A stretch of DNA of 64,000 nt from Clostridium carboxidivorans P7 (lineage in GTDB: Bacteria > Bacillota > Clostridia > Clostridiales > Clostridiaceae). The DNA is taken from the NCBI RefSeq assembly GCF_001038625.1, contig NZ_CP011803.1, positions 5,332,001 to 5,396,000 on the forward strand. The letters are read 5' to 3'. The position numbers were made by a program, and so were the translations under genes. Below, piece by piece: positions 16,933 through 25,654 of this stretch; position 1 is the stretch's first letter; every line of letters starts with the position of its first letter. The notes under the pieces were generated by a model. The model searched no databases. It saw only the letters and a program-made list of their open reading frames with translations, and was not told the origin of the DNA.

Positions 16933-17636
16933 GTAGAGTTTTGATTATAGACGATGATAAAGAGCTTTGTACTCTTATGAAAAAATGTGTAGAGAAAGAG
17001 AATTTATCTGCTATTATTGCACATGGTGGTATAGAGGGGATTCGTTTGGTTGATGAAAATAAAAGTAAGGGCTCTCTTTCTCTCGTAATTTTGGATGTAA
17101 TGATGCCGGATATAAATGGCTTTCAAGTTCTTAAAATAATTAGAGAAACAAGCAATATCCCTGTGCTCATGCTTACTGCTAAAAGCGACGAGGACGATAA
17201 AGTTTCCGGACTACGGTTAGGTGCTGATGATTATCTAACAAAGCCGTTCAGTATTAGCGAGCTTATGGCTCGTGTAAATTCTCTTATTCGTCGGTATACT
17301 ACTTTAAACCCTACTTTTCCAATGGAAACAGATTTAATAGCATTACAAGGTATGTTGATTGATAAAGTAAACCGCATTGTTTCTGTCAATGATATTCTAG
17401 TTGAACTCACAGGTAAAGAATTTGATTTACTTTCATTTTTGGCTTCAAATAAAGGACGGGTGTTTACCAAAAAACAGATTTACACACAAGTGTGGGAAGA
17501 TGAATATTCTTTTGACGATAGCAATATTATGTCTTTTATCAGTAAATTACGCAAAAAGATTGAACCAGACCCTGACCGTCCATTTTATATTTTAACAGTT
17601 CGAGGTGTAGGATATCGTTTTAATAAGGAGGCTTGA
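16929..17636 (+). CDS. OmpR-family response regulator of the lantibiotic-immunity system
   Basis: The 235-residue regulator has a receiver domain (1-120: acidic DDD pocket, phospho-acceptor Asp in VILDVMMPD, Lys in YLTKPFS) and a C-terminal winged helix (about 135-232: LTGKEFDLLSFLASNKGRVF, VRGVGYRFN). I chose ATG 16929 because AAGGAG lies 8 nt upstream; a further-upstream in-frame start lacks one. It is followed 7 nt later by its kinase and then an ABC transporter, like CprRK/NsaRS/SpaRK systems that answer antimicrobial peptides. The direct repeats at 18603-18630 are its likely binding site. Confidence 0.9.
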   Translation: MSRVLIIDDDKELCTLMKKCVEKENLSAIIAHGGIEGIRLVDENKSKGSLSLVILDVMMPDINGFQVLKIIRETSNIPVLMLTAKSDEDDKVSGLRLGADDYLTKPFSISELMARVNSLIRRYTTLNPTFPMETDLIALQGMLIDKVNRIVSVNDILVELTGKEFDLLSFLASNKGRVFTKKQIYTQVWEDEYSFDDSNIMSFISKLRKKIEPDPDRPFYILTVRGVGYRFNKEA

Positions 17637-17643
17637 CGTAAAT

Positions 17644-18561
17644 ATGAATGTTTATCTGATTTTTGCCTTGGTTCTTGCCCTGATTAGTATAGCGTATCTA
17701 GTTTCTGTCTTACGGCGTGTCCAAACACAGCTTGCACTTATGAAAGACGCTTTAGAAGATATAAAAAATGGAAACCTTAATCGACGTGTTTTAGCAAGGG
17801 AGAGCGATATGACAAGGCAAATTTGTTATGGTATTAACGAAATTGCATTAAGCAGCCAATCACAGCTTATTAAGCAAAAGCAATCAGAGCAGGCATACAA
17901 AGGTCTAATGGCAAGTCTTTCACATGATGTGAAAACACCACTTGCTTCATTGGTCGGTTATTTGGAAGCAATCGAAAGTAAAATTGTTGTAGGAGAAGAA
18001 AAGGACGAATATATACATGTTGCCTATGATAAATCCCAGCACTTAAAACATTTTGTAGAAAATCTGTTTGAATGGGTTAAATTAGATTCTGGGGAACAAA
18101 TTTTTCATTTCGAGATTTTTGATTTAAATGAGTTAACCCGTAATATTATAGCTGATTGGATTCCAATTTTAGAAAATAGCCATTTTGAATATGAATTTGA
18201 TATACCTGAAACAGAGTATTCCATGCGCATAGACGCAACTGCGTATACCCGTATTCTCAATAATCTATTACAAAATATTATTACCCACAGTGAGGGGGAT
18301 AATATGTCGCTGTGTATTTTTGAGAATGAACAACAGGCTAAAATTGTAATAACAGACAACGGGAAAGGTATATCTTCTGATAATCTCTCACTTATTTTTG
18401 AAAGAATGTACCAATGTGACCATTCACGAGCTGCCAAAGGAAACGGGCTTGGCCTTTCTATTTCCAAAGAACTTGTCAGCGCTCACAAAGGGACAATTAC
18501 AGCAGCCAGCATTCTCGGCTGTGGAACTACATTCACCATTTTATTGCCAAAAGCCCTGTGA
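17644..18561 (+). CDS. Sensor histidine kinase (intramembrane-sensing type)
   Basis: The 305-residue kinase has a single N-terminal membrane helix (about 2-20) and almost no extracellular part. A linker, the phospho-acceptor H box SLSHDVKTPLASL (about 93-105) and a GHKL ATPase domain (N box LNNLLQNIITHS, G boxes DNGKGISS and GNGLGLSIS) follow. Kinases with so little external sequence usually sense through a partner transporter. Here that would be the ABC transporter encoded directly downstream, as in peptide-antibiotic resistance modules. Confidence 0.9.
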   Translation: MNVYLIFALVLALISIAYLVSVLRRVQTQLALMKDALEDIKNGNLNRRVLARESDMTRQICYGINEIALSSQSQLIKQKQSEQAYKGLMASLSHDVKTPLASLVGYLEAIESKIVVGEEKDEYIHVAYDKSQHLKHFVENLFEWVKLDSGEQIFHFEIFDLNELTRNIIADWIPILENSHFEYEFDIPETEYSMRIDATAYTRILNNLLQNIITHSEGDNMSLCIFENEQQAKIVITDNGKGISSDNLSLIFERMYQCDHSRAAKGNGLGLSISKELVSAHKGTITAASILGCGTTFTILLPKAL

Positions 18562-18602
18562 CAGCACACAGGGTTTTCTTACTGTTAAAACAAGATAAAA
18601 AC

Positions 18603-18643
18603 AAGGTTACGGCAAGGTTTTGGCAAGGTTAATGTTGTATACT
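18603..18643 (+). promoter_or_regulatory. Activator direct repeats and promoter of the ABC transporter operon
   Basis: Three AAGGTT hexamers at 18603, 18614 and 18625 are spaced exactly 11 nt apart (one helical turn), each in an AAGGTT-N-NGGC context. A TATACT -10 element lies at 18638-18643, and no separate -35 is seen. This is the classic layout for an OmpR-family activator. The cognate regulator is the one at 16929. Confidence 0.75.
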
Positions 18644-18713
18644 TTTAGCTGTGAGCCTGTATATCGGTTATCACATTTGGAAAGCACAGTTATTGAAAGT
18701 GAGGAATTTTTAT

Positions 18714-19637
18714 ATGAATGATTTTGTGATTGAAACGAAACAGCTGACAAAAATTTACGGAGAGCAGACAGTAGTTAGCTCAGTGAATCTCCATGTAAAA
18801 AAAGGTCGGATTTATGGTCTGTTAGGGCGCAACGGAGCTGGGAAAACCACTATTATGAAGATGGTTTTAGGGTTAACTCCAATCACATCTGGTGAGGTAG
18901 ATGTGTTAGGACGAAATATCAAAGGTCAAGAAAAACGAGTATATCCTCGTATCGGTGCTATTATCGAAACACCAGGATTTTATCCAAATTTGACAGGAAC
19001 GGAAAACTTAGAGATTTTTGCGAAGCTGCGTGGTACAGCCGCCCCACACGCAGTTGAAAACGCATTGAAAGTAGTAGGATTACCTTATAAAGATAAAAAG
19101 TTGTTTAGTAAGTATTCCCTTGGAATGAAGCAGCGTCTTGGTATTGCCAATGCTATTCTGCATGACCCAGAACTGCTGATTTTGGACGAGCCTACAAACG
19201 GTCTTGATCCTATCGGCATTGCAGAAGTAAGAGATTTTATTAAGAATTTGAGCGTTGAGCGTGGAAAGACAATTCTTATTTCCAGCCATATTCTTTCGGA
19301 AATCTCATTGCTTGCGGATGATATTGGAATTATTGACCATGGTGTTTTGCTTGAAGAAAGCAGCATGGAGGAACTTAAACGAAAAAACGGTAAGTATATT
19401 CTACTGCAAGTTTCTGATGTTTCTAAAGCGACCTTAATTTTGGAACGTCAATTCGGCTTGAAAGAATATTCTGTGCAAGATGATCATACGTTGAAGCTCT
19501 ATGACACCTCTTTGGATATGGCGTCTGTCAATAAGACACTTATGCTTGGTGAGGTGTCAGTTATCAGTTCGGGGCTTTGTAATGATACTTTAGAGGACTA
19601 TTTCAGAAAAATTACAGGAGGGGATGGCATTGCTTAG
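18714..19637 (+). CDS. Lantibiotic-immunity ABC transporter, ATP-binding subunit (LanF type)
   Basis: This 307-residue ATPase has Walker A GRNGAGKTT, signature SLGMKQRLGIA, Walker B LLILDEPTNGLDP and H-loop ISSHILSE. The C-terminal extension (about 215-300) is typical of SpaF/NukF/CprA-type immunity ATPases. I chose ATG 18714 with GAGG upstream over more distal starts. It overlaps the first permease by 14 nt. With the two permeases it would expel or dislodge lantibiotics and other cationic peptides from the membrane. Confidence 0.9.
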   Translation: MNDFVIETKQLTKIYGEQTVVSSVNLHVKKGRIYGLLGRNGAGKTTIMKMVLGLTPITSGEVDVLGRNIKGQEKRVYPRIGAIIETPGFYPNLTGTENLEIFAKLRGTAAPHAVENALKVVGLPYKDKKLFSKYSLGMKQRLGIANAILHDPELLILDEPTNGLDPIGIAEVRDFIKNLSVERGKTILISSHILSEISLLADDIGIIDHGVLLEESSMEELKRKNGKYILLQVSDVSKATLILERQFGLKEYSVQDDHTLKLYDTSLDMASVNKTLMLGEVSVISSGLCNDTLEDYFRKITGGDGIA

Positions 19638-20364
19638 ACTTATTCAAATAGAATTTCTTAAACTGCGACGTAGAAAATTTGTGTGGATTATGATGTTGTC
19701 AGCTTTTGTAATGCCATTTCTAGCATTCTTATTATTCAAATATGCAAAAAAAACAGTTGGTGACCCTGTACAATTTTATAGATGGTCAGCGTTTGGTTAT
19801 ACGATGTTTATTATATTGCCCTTTGTTTTGGGAGTACTTTGCACCATGCTTATGTATGAAGAAAATCAGTATGATATGCTCAAACAACTTTGGATTGTGC
19901 CTATCAGCAAAATGGGATACTTTTTCAGTAAATTTTTTGTTGTTTTGATTTACTCCATTGGTTTCATGCTGATTACAGCTGCTGCTTCTGTTATGTTCAG
20001 CGTACTTACCGGACATGTGGTATTTCAATGGGGAAGCGTTTTATTCTTGCTGAAAAAATGTTTAGAGATTGGTGTTATTACTGCTTTTGCAATGCTACCG
20101 ATATTTGCAATAGCTGCGTCGCAAAAAGGATACATCCTCCCAGTTTCTATATCATTGGTTTATGCCTTTCTTGGCTTTATTTTAATGACGGTAAATATGT
20201 ATCTACACCCGTTATCCAGTATGTCAGTTATTGTCCTTGGAAATATTCCCAGTATTGCATTTCCACGACCAATTAACGTTCCTTTAGCGTTTCTTTGTAT
20301 TTTTGTTTGGGATATTATTGCAGTATTCCTTGCAAATATCGCATTGAAGAGAAGTGGGGTGTGA
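19624..20364 (+). CDS. Lantibiotic-immunity ABC permease (LanE/MutE type)
   Basis: The 246-residue protein has six predicted membrane helices and starts with the family pattern LRLIQIEFLKLRRRKFVWIM. The ATG at 19624 is only about 3 nt after AGGAG, so a TTG at 19630 with better spacing (giving MLRLIQ) may be the true start. It is paired with the next permease and the upstream ATPase. Confidence 0.85.
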   Translation: MALLRLIQIEFLKLRRRKFVWIMMLSAFVMPFLAFLLFKYAKKTVGDPVQFYRWSAFGYTMFIILPFVLGVLCTMLMYEENQYDMLKQLWIVPISKMGYFFSKFFVVLIYSIGFMLITAAASVMFSVLTGHVVFQWGSVLFLLKKCLEIGVITAFAMLPIFAIAASQKGYILPVSISLVYAFLGFILMTVNMYLHPLSSMSVIVLGNIPSIAFPRPINVPLAFLCIFVWDIIAVFLANIALKRSGV

Positions 20365-20367
20365 ATA

Positions 20368-21102
20368 ATGCGAAATTTACTTTGGGCTGAACTCCAAAAG
20401 ATTCGCCGTTCAAATATTGTTGGGATTACAATTTTTGCAACAGTTATGGTAGCTGTCATTGTTTTTATACAGGGATGGTTTACGTATAATGGTTCAAAGG
20501 ATATAGACAGTGCAGGATGGTATATGACTATGGCTCAGCCTTTGGCAACAATTTTTGTTCTTCCCGCAGTTATTTCTCTTTTGGGAAGTTATATGATTTG
20601 TCGTGAAGAAGATGAGGATACTATAAAATCTTTGCTGCTTATTCCCGTAAATGAAACAAAGTTAATTGCTGCAAAAATGATTATTACTTTTTTATTCAGC
20701 ATTTTCATTTATTTACTGCTCTTTGCAATAGCATTTTTGACTGAGGCAATATTACATCTTTCACATTTATCAGTAGGAATGGTTTTAGATTTTCTGAAAA
20801 TATATTTTCTTCAAGGTGTGGGTATATTCCTTGCTATCTCGCCTATTATTGCCTTGGTATCGTATATGAAAAAAGGCTATTGGATTGCATTAGTATTAAC
20901 TGAAATGTACTCTTTTACGGGAACATTCATGAGTATGTCAAACACCCTAAAAACATTTTATCCTATTACAGCAGTATTTGGGGTTTCCGGTTATTATGAA
21001 ACTACTGCTCAAAATCGGATAGAAAGTATTATAATCTTGTTGTTATGTGGTTGTCTTTCTGTTTTTATACTGAAAAATTTAAAATATAGTGAAAAAAATT
21101 AG
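20368..21102 (+). CDS. Lantibiotic-immunity ABC permease (LanG/MutG type)
   Basis: The 244-residue protein has about six membrane helices and the typical opening LLWAELQKIRRSNI. It starts 3 nt after the LanE-type permease. It is the last gene of the regulator-kinase-FEG module. No lanA, lanB/C/M or protease gene is nearby, so this is a stand-alone resistance or immunity system. Confidence 0.85.
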   Translation: MRNLLWAELQKIRRSNIVGITIFATVMVAVIVFIQGWFTYNGSKDIDSAGWYMTMAQPLATIFVLPAVISLLGSYMICREEDEDTIKSLLLIPVNETKLIAAKMIITFLFSIFIYLLLFAIAFLTEAILHLSHLSVGMVLDFLKIYFLQGVGIFLAISPIIALVSYMKKGYWIALVLTEMYSFTGTFMSMSNTLKTFYPITAVFGVSGYYETTAQNRIESIIILLLCGCLSVFILKNLKYSEKN

Positions 21103-21137
21103 TTATATGCTTAGATGTATGGCAAAAAACAAGGAGA

Positions 21138-21172
21138 GGATTACAAACCAATACATGGTGTAATCCACTCTT
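21138..21172 (+). terminator. Hairpin between convergent transporter genes
   Basis: GGATTACA (21138-21145) pairs with TGTAATCC (21159-21166). It lies between the immunity operon and the convergent MATE gene; a T tract is weak. Confidence 0.5.
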
Positions 21173-21228
21173 TGTTTAGATATTTATTTTTAAATAACTT
21201 TGAATATACTTCCAGTGTAGAAAAAAAC

Positions 21229-22626
21229 TTATTTCTCAGCAATAGCTCTATCAAAGGTACTGTCTTGAAGCTGTTCCTTTTCATTCTCTTTATCTTTTAT
21301 ATGTTTCATTTCAAAAAACACAACTATTCCAGTTATAAGAGCAGCCAAAATATCTGCTATAGGTGGAGTTCTCCAAATACCTTCAATACCCCAAAAGCGT
21401 GGTAATATCAATAATAGTGGAACCAATAAGAACAATTGTCTGGATAACCCCAGAATTGTGGATTGAATTGGTTTGCCAACTGCTTGAAAGTACTGGGAAC
21501 AGACAATTTGAAAACCAGCCACAGGAAACATAAGAAAGAAGATACATATTGCGTGAGCAGTTAATTGAGTCAGCTTAGGATTATTGTTAATGAACATATT
21601 GGCAATTTGAGTAGGCCATAAATGAACTACTGCAGTACTGAATGCTGCTATAATTGTACCAACAATAACTGCTTTTTTCAGGGCTTCTTTTACTCTGCTA
21701 AATTCCTTGGCACCATAATTAAAGCCAATGATTGGCTGAGCACCTTGGCTAATACCAAGAATAGGCATAAACATTAATGTGGCTATACTTCCAACAATAC
21801 CCATAGCGGATAGTGCCATATCTCCACCATAACTCATTAATGCTTTATTCAAGATAGTATTTTGAAGACTGTTAGCTAATTGCATTGCAAAAGGAGCGAA
21901 ACCAATAGACGTAATGCTAATAACTAAGTTTTTCTTCAACTTGAGATTTTTTAACTTTATTTTTACAATACTAGGGCCAAATAGGAAATAACTTAACACC
22001 CAAATAGATGAAAATATCTGACCACAGACAGTTGCAAGAGCAGATCCTCTAATTCCAAAACCTAATTTCATAACGAAAAGGTAATTTAAGATTACATTGA
22101 TAACAGTTCCTATTACTTGAGTATACATGGACATCCTAGGATTACCTTCAGCTCTAATAAAATTAACCATTCCCATGCTTATAGAGCCTAAAGATGATGC
22201 CATCATTATAATATTGGTAAAGGCTTTAGCATAAGGCAAAACCTGAGGGCTTGCACCAAAAAAAGTTAAAATAGGAGTGCTAAAAAGAAAATAAATAATG
22301 CTAATACAAAGAGGAAGTAAAACCAACAATACTACAGCATTTCCAGCTATTTTATTAGCTTCTTCTGGTCTTTTTTCACCTAATCGAATGGAAATAAGTG
22401 ATGTAGCACCAACTCCAATTAATGCGGATACTGCCAGAAGAGTAAGCATAATTGGAAAGGCTACAGTTGTGGCTGCAATGGCAAGTGAGCCAACACCACG
22501 ACCTACAAATATACGATCGATAATGTTATACATAGAATTTACCAGCATAGCTATAACAGCTGGCCATGAAAACTTCCATAATAGAGGACCAATTTTTCCA
22601 TTTCTAAGTTCATTTGTGTTATCCAT
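21229..22626 (-). CDS. MATE-family efflux transporter
   Basis: The 465-residue sodium/proton-coupled multidrug exporter has 12 hydrophobic helices and the family opening LRNGKIGPLLWKFSWPAVIAM. The segment GFNYGAKEFSRVKEAL is the signature in the second half. It lies 15 nt downstream of the MarR gene, forming a MarR-MATE operon controlled by the operator at 23107-23137. Confidence 0.92.
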   Translation of the reverse strand: MDNTNELRNGKIGPLLWKFSWPAVIAMLVNSMYNIIDRIFVGRGVGSLAIAATTVAFPIMLTLLAVSALIGVGATSLISIRLGEKRPEEANKIAGNAVVLLVLLPLCISIIYFLFSTPILTFFGASPQVLPYAKAFTNIIMMASSLGSISMGMVNFIRAEGNPRMSMYTQVIGTVINVILNYLFVMKLGFGIRGSALATVCGQIFSSIWVLSYFLFGPSIVKIKLKNLKLKKNLVISITSIGFAPFAMQLANSLQNTILNKALMSYGGDMALSAMGIVGSIATLMFMPILGISQGAQPIIGFNYGAKEFSRVKEALKKAVIVGTIIAAFSTAVVHLWPTQIANMFINNNPKLTQLTAHAICIFFLMFPVAGFQIVCSQYFQAVGKPIQSTILGLSRQLFLLVPLLLILPRFWGIEGIWRTPPIADILAALITGIVVFFEMKHIKDKENEKEQLQDSTFDRAIAEK

Positions 22627-22641
22627 TTTTAATTCACCTTC

Positions 22642-23088
22642 TTAAAATTTTTCCATAAATTCAACAGCATATTTGAGATTGTCAGCAAATTTTGTTAATT
22701 CATTAGGATCTGCAGTACCTAGAATTTCGCTCATACGGTGAATGGAGATTTCCATAATATCTTCCATTTCTTTTTTTCCAGCATCTGTGAGGGATATCAG
22801 TGTTTTTCGTCGGTCATTAGCATCACTGCAGCGAATAACAAGACCTAATCCTTCCAATTGATCAATCAAGGTAGTTAAGCTGCCTTTTTCTATATTAAGC
22901 ACCCTTGAAAGTTCTGTTGCAGTAAGAACCTTATATTGATAAAGAAATCCAATGATTGCAGTATGATTTTTTTTTAGTTCTGGATGCTTTGGGCTTTCCG
23001 TGCAAAATTTACGGATAAATTTTGAATGGAATAAGCCAATAGTTTTAAATAATAAGTCGTGTATTTCTCGAAATTCATCTTTTGCCAT
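22642..23088 (-). CDS. MarR-family transcriptional regulator
   Basis: The 148-residue winged-helix repressor has helices around LTATELSRVLNIEKGSLTTLIDQL, a wing LGLVIRCSDANDRRKTLISLT, and dimerisation helices at both ends. The chosen ATG (MAKDEF) lies 6 nt after AAAGGTG. In-frame ATG and GTG codons overlapping the ribosome site are less likely. It is the first gene of the MATE operon and is probably auto-repressing. Confidence 0.9.
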   Translation of the reverse strand: MAKDEFREIHDLLFKTIGLFHSKFIRKFCTESPKHPELKKNHTAIIGFLYQYKVLTATELSRVLNIEKGSLTTLIDQLEGLGLVIRCSDANDRRKTLISLTDAGKKEMEDIMEISIHRMSEILGTADPNELTKFADNLKYAVEFMEKF

Positions 23089-23106
23089 AAACATCACCTT
23101 TCAGAT

Positions 23107-23168
23107 AGTTAGAATACTTAAAGTAAGAATTCTAACTAAATTTTATGCTATTAGTTTCCATTTGTCAA
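23107..23168 (-). promoter_or_regulatory. Promoter and MarR operator
   Basis: On the minus strand TTGACA (complement of 23163-23168), a 17-nt spacer and TAAAAT (complement of 23140-23145) form the promoter. Just downstream an inverted repeat AGTTAGAAT (23107-23115) / ATTCTAACT (23129-23137) covers the start region, ideal for MarR repression. Confidence 0.8.
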
Positions 23169-23269
23169 GATACCAACAGGTATATCAGATAATTGTACAA
23201 GACCTATTTCTTTGAAACATATATTAGGAAGTGCCCTATGTAGCAAGAAAACTGCATTCAAAAAATATA

Positions 23270-23318
23270 TTGACATATAATATAAAAAAGAATAAAATGA
23301 ATTTGAATTCAAATTCAA
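23270..23318 (+). promoter_or_regulatory. Promoter with palindromic operator for TetR-hydrolase genes
   Basis: TTGACA (23270-23275), a 17-nt spacer and TAAAAT (23293-23298) are followed at once by TGAATTTGAATTCAAATTCA, a perfect 20-bp palindrome (23299-23318). This is almost certainly the auto-operator of the TetR protein that follows. Confidence 0.85.
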
Positions 23319-23345
23319 TAAAGTTTATACGAGGAGAGAAATATA

Positions 23346-23990
23346 ATGAAGGATACTAGTTCTAGCAAAAGTTCTTTAAAAAGAAAGAATATTCTTGAAG
23401 CAGCTGCAAAAGTTTTTTCAGAGAAAGGATACATTGAAGCTTCTATAAAAAACATAACAGATGAAGCTAATGTAGCAGTAGGAACCTTTTATAATTATTT
23501 TAATGATAAAGAAGAGGTTTTGGAGCAAATTTATGAAGAAATTTCTAATATGAGTCTGAAGGCAGCTTCTGAAGTTTCTATGAATAAGGATGATAGCATT
23601 TCTCAAAAGTTTACTTTGGCAATGGCATATGTAATTAGCATATATGCAAAAAATAAAAATTTATCCAAGATATTATTGGTGAAATCCATGGGAATAAATG
23701 AAGCGTTTGAAAAGAAGCGTTGGGAGATATTAGATAGAACAAATGTATATTTAAGGCAGATATTAGAACATTTAAAAAAACAGCATTCCTTAAATATTCA
23801 GGATGTTAATGTAACTTCGGTTTTACTTACACAAAGTATATTTGGTGTTATTACATATTGGCTTAATGAAAAGCTTACTAGTGATTTGAAAGATATAATA
23901 TTTTCCTTGTGTACATATCATCTAAAAGCACTTAACATTGATTTTACATATGAAGAGATAAATAAATGTATAAATGAAATAGAAATATGA
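23346..23990 (+). CDS. TetR-family transcriptional regulator
   Basis: The 214-residue protein has the HTH at about 15-60 (AAKVFSEKGYIEASIKNI, VAVGTFYNYFNDKEEVL) and a C-terminal helical ligand domain. GAGGAG lies upstream. It is followed 96 nt later by an alpha/beta hydrolase, the likely regulated partner. The gap between the two holds no obvious terminator. Confidence 0.9.
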   Translation: MKDTSSSKSSLKRKNILEAAAKVFSEKGYIEASIKNITDEANVAVGTFYNYFNDKEEVLEQIYEEISNMSLKAASEVSMNKDDSISQKFTLAMAYVISIYAKNKNLSKILLVKSMGINEAFEKKRWEILDRTNVYLRQILEHLKKQHSLNIQDVNVTSVLLTQSIFGVITYWLNEKLTSDLKDIIFSLCTYHLKALNIDFTYEEINKCINEIEI

Positions 23991-24086
23991 GAGCATGACA
24001 CAACTGGATAAAGCAAATGAAAAGAAAAATAGCTTTTCACACTTGAAACAATTAATAATTTTATTAAATTTAAGGAGATGGATGTT

Positions 24087-24866
24087 ATGAAAGAATATAG
24101 AAGTAAAGAGATTTATGGTGATTTTTATGAAAATGAAGGAAAACCGTTAGTTGTTATTATAACAGGAAGTTTACCTGGACTTCCACCTGTAAGTGAAAAA
24201 TTAATGGATTATTTAATGCCTGATTATAATGTTTTACGATTGGCATATTATGGAGTTCCTGAACTTTCTGAATCTCTAGAGAATGTTCCATTGGAGTACT
24301 TTATAAATGCTGCTAATTTTATTAAAAAAAATTATAAAGTAGCTGATAATAAAGTGATTTTTATTGGATCCTCTAAAGGTGGAGAAGCGGCATTATTATT
24401 AACAAAATATATGGAGTCGGCAGTTACTATTGCTTGTGTAGCTAGCTGTTATGTATTTCAAGGGTTACCAAAGGATCTTTACAGCATGTCACAGGTACCG
24501 CCTAGATCTTCATGGTCTTTTAATAATAAGGAACTGCCATACATCAAGTTTGAATTTAATGAAGATGATATTGAAGATACAAAGAAGAAATATTTTTGTA
24601 AAATTCATGAAAAATCTATAGAGAAAAATTTTAATCAAGAAGCATTGATAAATATTGATAACTATAAAGGAAAGTTATTTCTTCTTTCTTCGGAAAATGA
24701 CAGGTACTGGCCAAGTAAAAAAATGAGTAATATGCTAGCGCAAAATAGTAAGAACAAAAACAATATAAAGCATGTTTGCTTAAATTTAGAGGGGCATGGT
24801 TTTTTGACTTATGATGAGTCAGTTAATGAAATGATTCACTATTTAGAAGAAATAAAACAAGCATAG
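24087..24866 (+). CDS. Alpha/beta hydrolase (BAAT / acyl-thioester hydrolase-like)
   Basis: The 259-residue hydrolase has the nucleophile elbow IGSSKGGEAAL, with the catalytic Ser in G-S-S-K-G. A likely acid is in SSENDRYWPS and the catalytic His is in LEGHGFLTY. This resembles the C-terminal domain of bile-acid-CoA:amino acid acyltransferase/acyl-CoA thioesterases. ATG 24087 (MKEYRSKE) lies 9 nt after AAGGAG; an ATG at 24078 abuts that site and is rejected. The substrate is unknown, probably a small ester or thioester controlled by the TetR gene. Confidence 0.8.
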   Translation: MKEYRSKEIYGDFYENEGKPLVVIITGSLPGLPPVSEKLMDYLMPDYNVLRLAYYGVPELSESLENVPLEYFINAANFIKKNYKVADNKVIFIGSSKGGEAALLLTKYMESAVTIACVASCYVFQGLPKDLYSMSQVPPRSSWSFNNKELPYIKFEFNEDDIEDTKKKYFCKIHEKSIEKNFNQEALINIDNYKGKLFLLSSENDRYWPSKKMSNMLAQNSKNKNNIKHVCLNLEGHGFLTYDESVNEMIHYLEEIKQA

Positions 24867-24885
24867 TATTTCTTATATTAATTGA

Positions 24886-24912
24886 AGCAAGTTCAGCCAA
24901 GGCTTCGCAATG
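24886..24912 (-). repeat. Cloverleaf repeat fragment, type C 3' end
   Basis: AGCAAGTTCAGCCAAGGCTT continuing to CGCAATG is the reverse complement of the 3' end of type C copies R11-R13 (AGCCTTGGCT hairpin plus CTTGCT). It sits 17 nt upstream of the complete copy R2. Confidence 0.6.
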
Positions 24913-24928
24913 CCTCACTGGTGGTAAT

Positions 24929-25002
24929 TAGCAAACAAAAAACTTCCAGTTTTTGTAACGACCCCAAGGGTGGTTGCGAAACCTGAAAGGTTGAGCTTGC
25001 TA
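24929..25002 (+). repeat. Cloverleaf repeat, type A (copy R2)
   Basis: Near-consensus copy. TAGCAAAC opens it, followed by hairpin AAAAACT-TCC-AGTTTTT, stem AACGACCCC/GGGTGGTT, hairpin ACCTGAAAGGT and CTTGCTA. The trailing hairpin GGCA-GCCT-TGCC lies at 25026-25037, as after copy R1 with compensating changes. Confidence 0.85.
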
Positions 25003-25058
25003 ATACTTTAAGCACTCCGACTTTAGGCAGCCTTGCCAGTTTACTTTCAATAAATACT

Positions 25059-25526
25059 CTATCGAGTTGACCAATACGCCTTAGCTTGTTCTTCTAATGC
25101 TTTCAATCTTGTATAATAATCAGGAAACTCACTAAGATGAGCTAATGCAATTTTTCCAGTAGTAATAGGCTCATCTGCAGTGACATTTGTTTGATTATAT
25201 TTTTTTCCATGTTCTAGTTCAGTGTTTACCCCCAACCAGAATTGGTTTAAATCAAATTTACTTTTTGAAAAATTAATACCAAGAAGTAAAGCAATAGCTG
25301 CAGCTTCTTCTTTAGAAAATTCATTTTTATAATCTGTCTGGTTAATTGTTTCTCTATTATTAGATTGAATGATATTTGAATTCTTGTTTAGTGTATAGTT
25401 ATACTTGGTTGCTTCCTTCATAAGCCTTAGTGCTTTATTAAAAGCTCGCTCGGTAAAATCCATGTTATAGTATGAGCAATTCCTACATGTTGTCATATAA
25501 GGGTTAGCATACTTGTACAAATACAT
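25059..25526 (-). CDS. DUF5661-like hypothetical protein
   Basis: The protein is about 155 residues. The C-terminal region contains FDLNQFWLGVNTELEHG, TNVTADEPITTGKIALAHL and EFPDYYTRLKALEEQAK, a pattern I associate with the DUF5661 family of small uncharacterised proteins. The N-terminal part has CRNCSYY. The start is uncertain: ATG 25526 is very close to GGAG, and a TTG two codons later has better spacing. The ends of the protein are flanked by cloverleaf repeats. Confidence 0.65.
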   Translation of the reverse strand: MYLYKYANPYMTTCRNCSYYNMDFTERAFNKALRLMKEATKYNYTLNKNSNIIQSNNRETINQTDYKNEFSKEEAAAIALLLGINFSKSKFDLNQFWLGVNTELEHGKKYNQTNVTADEPITTGKIALAHLSEFPDYYTRLKALEEQAKAYWSTR

Positions 25527-25612
25527 CACTCCAATAAAAGTATTCAGTACTAATATATGCTAGGGTACTATCAATGAGCATGTCCACAATAAGGATAAAA
25601 AATTTAAGAATT

Positions 25613-25654
25613 TAGCAACAGAAACTGGAAGTGAAACGAGCAATCTTTATTGAT
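25613..25654 (+). repeat. Cloverleaf repeat, internally deleted type B (R15)
   Basis: TAGCAACAGAAACTGGAAG runs straight into TGAAACGAGCAATCTT, so the central GTAAGGGG palindrome present in R7-R9 is missing. This looks like a deletion between the first hairpin and the third arm. Confidence 0.6.

Noticed and set aside
21115..21405. Plus-strand frame overlapping the end of the MATE gene
   Set aside because: It overlaps a well-supported transporter on the other strand and has no protein-like pattern.
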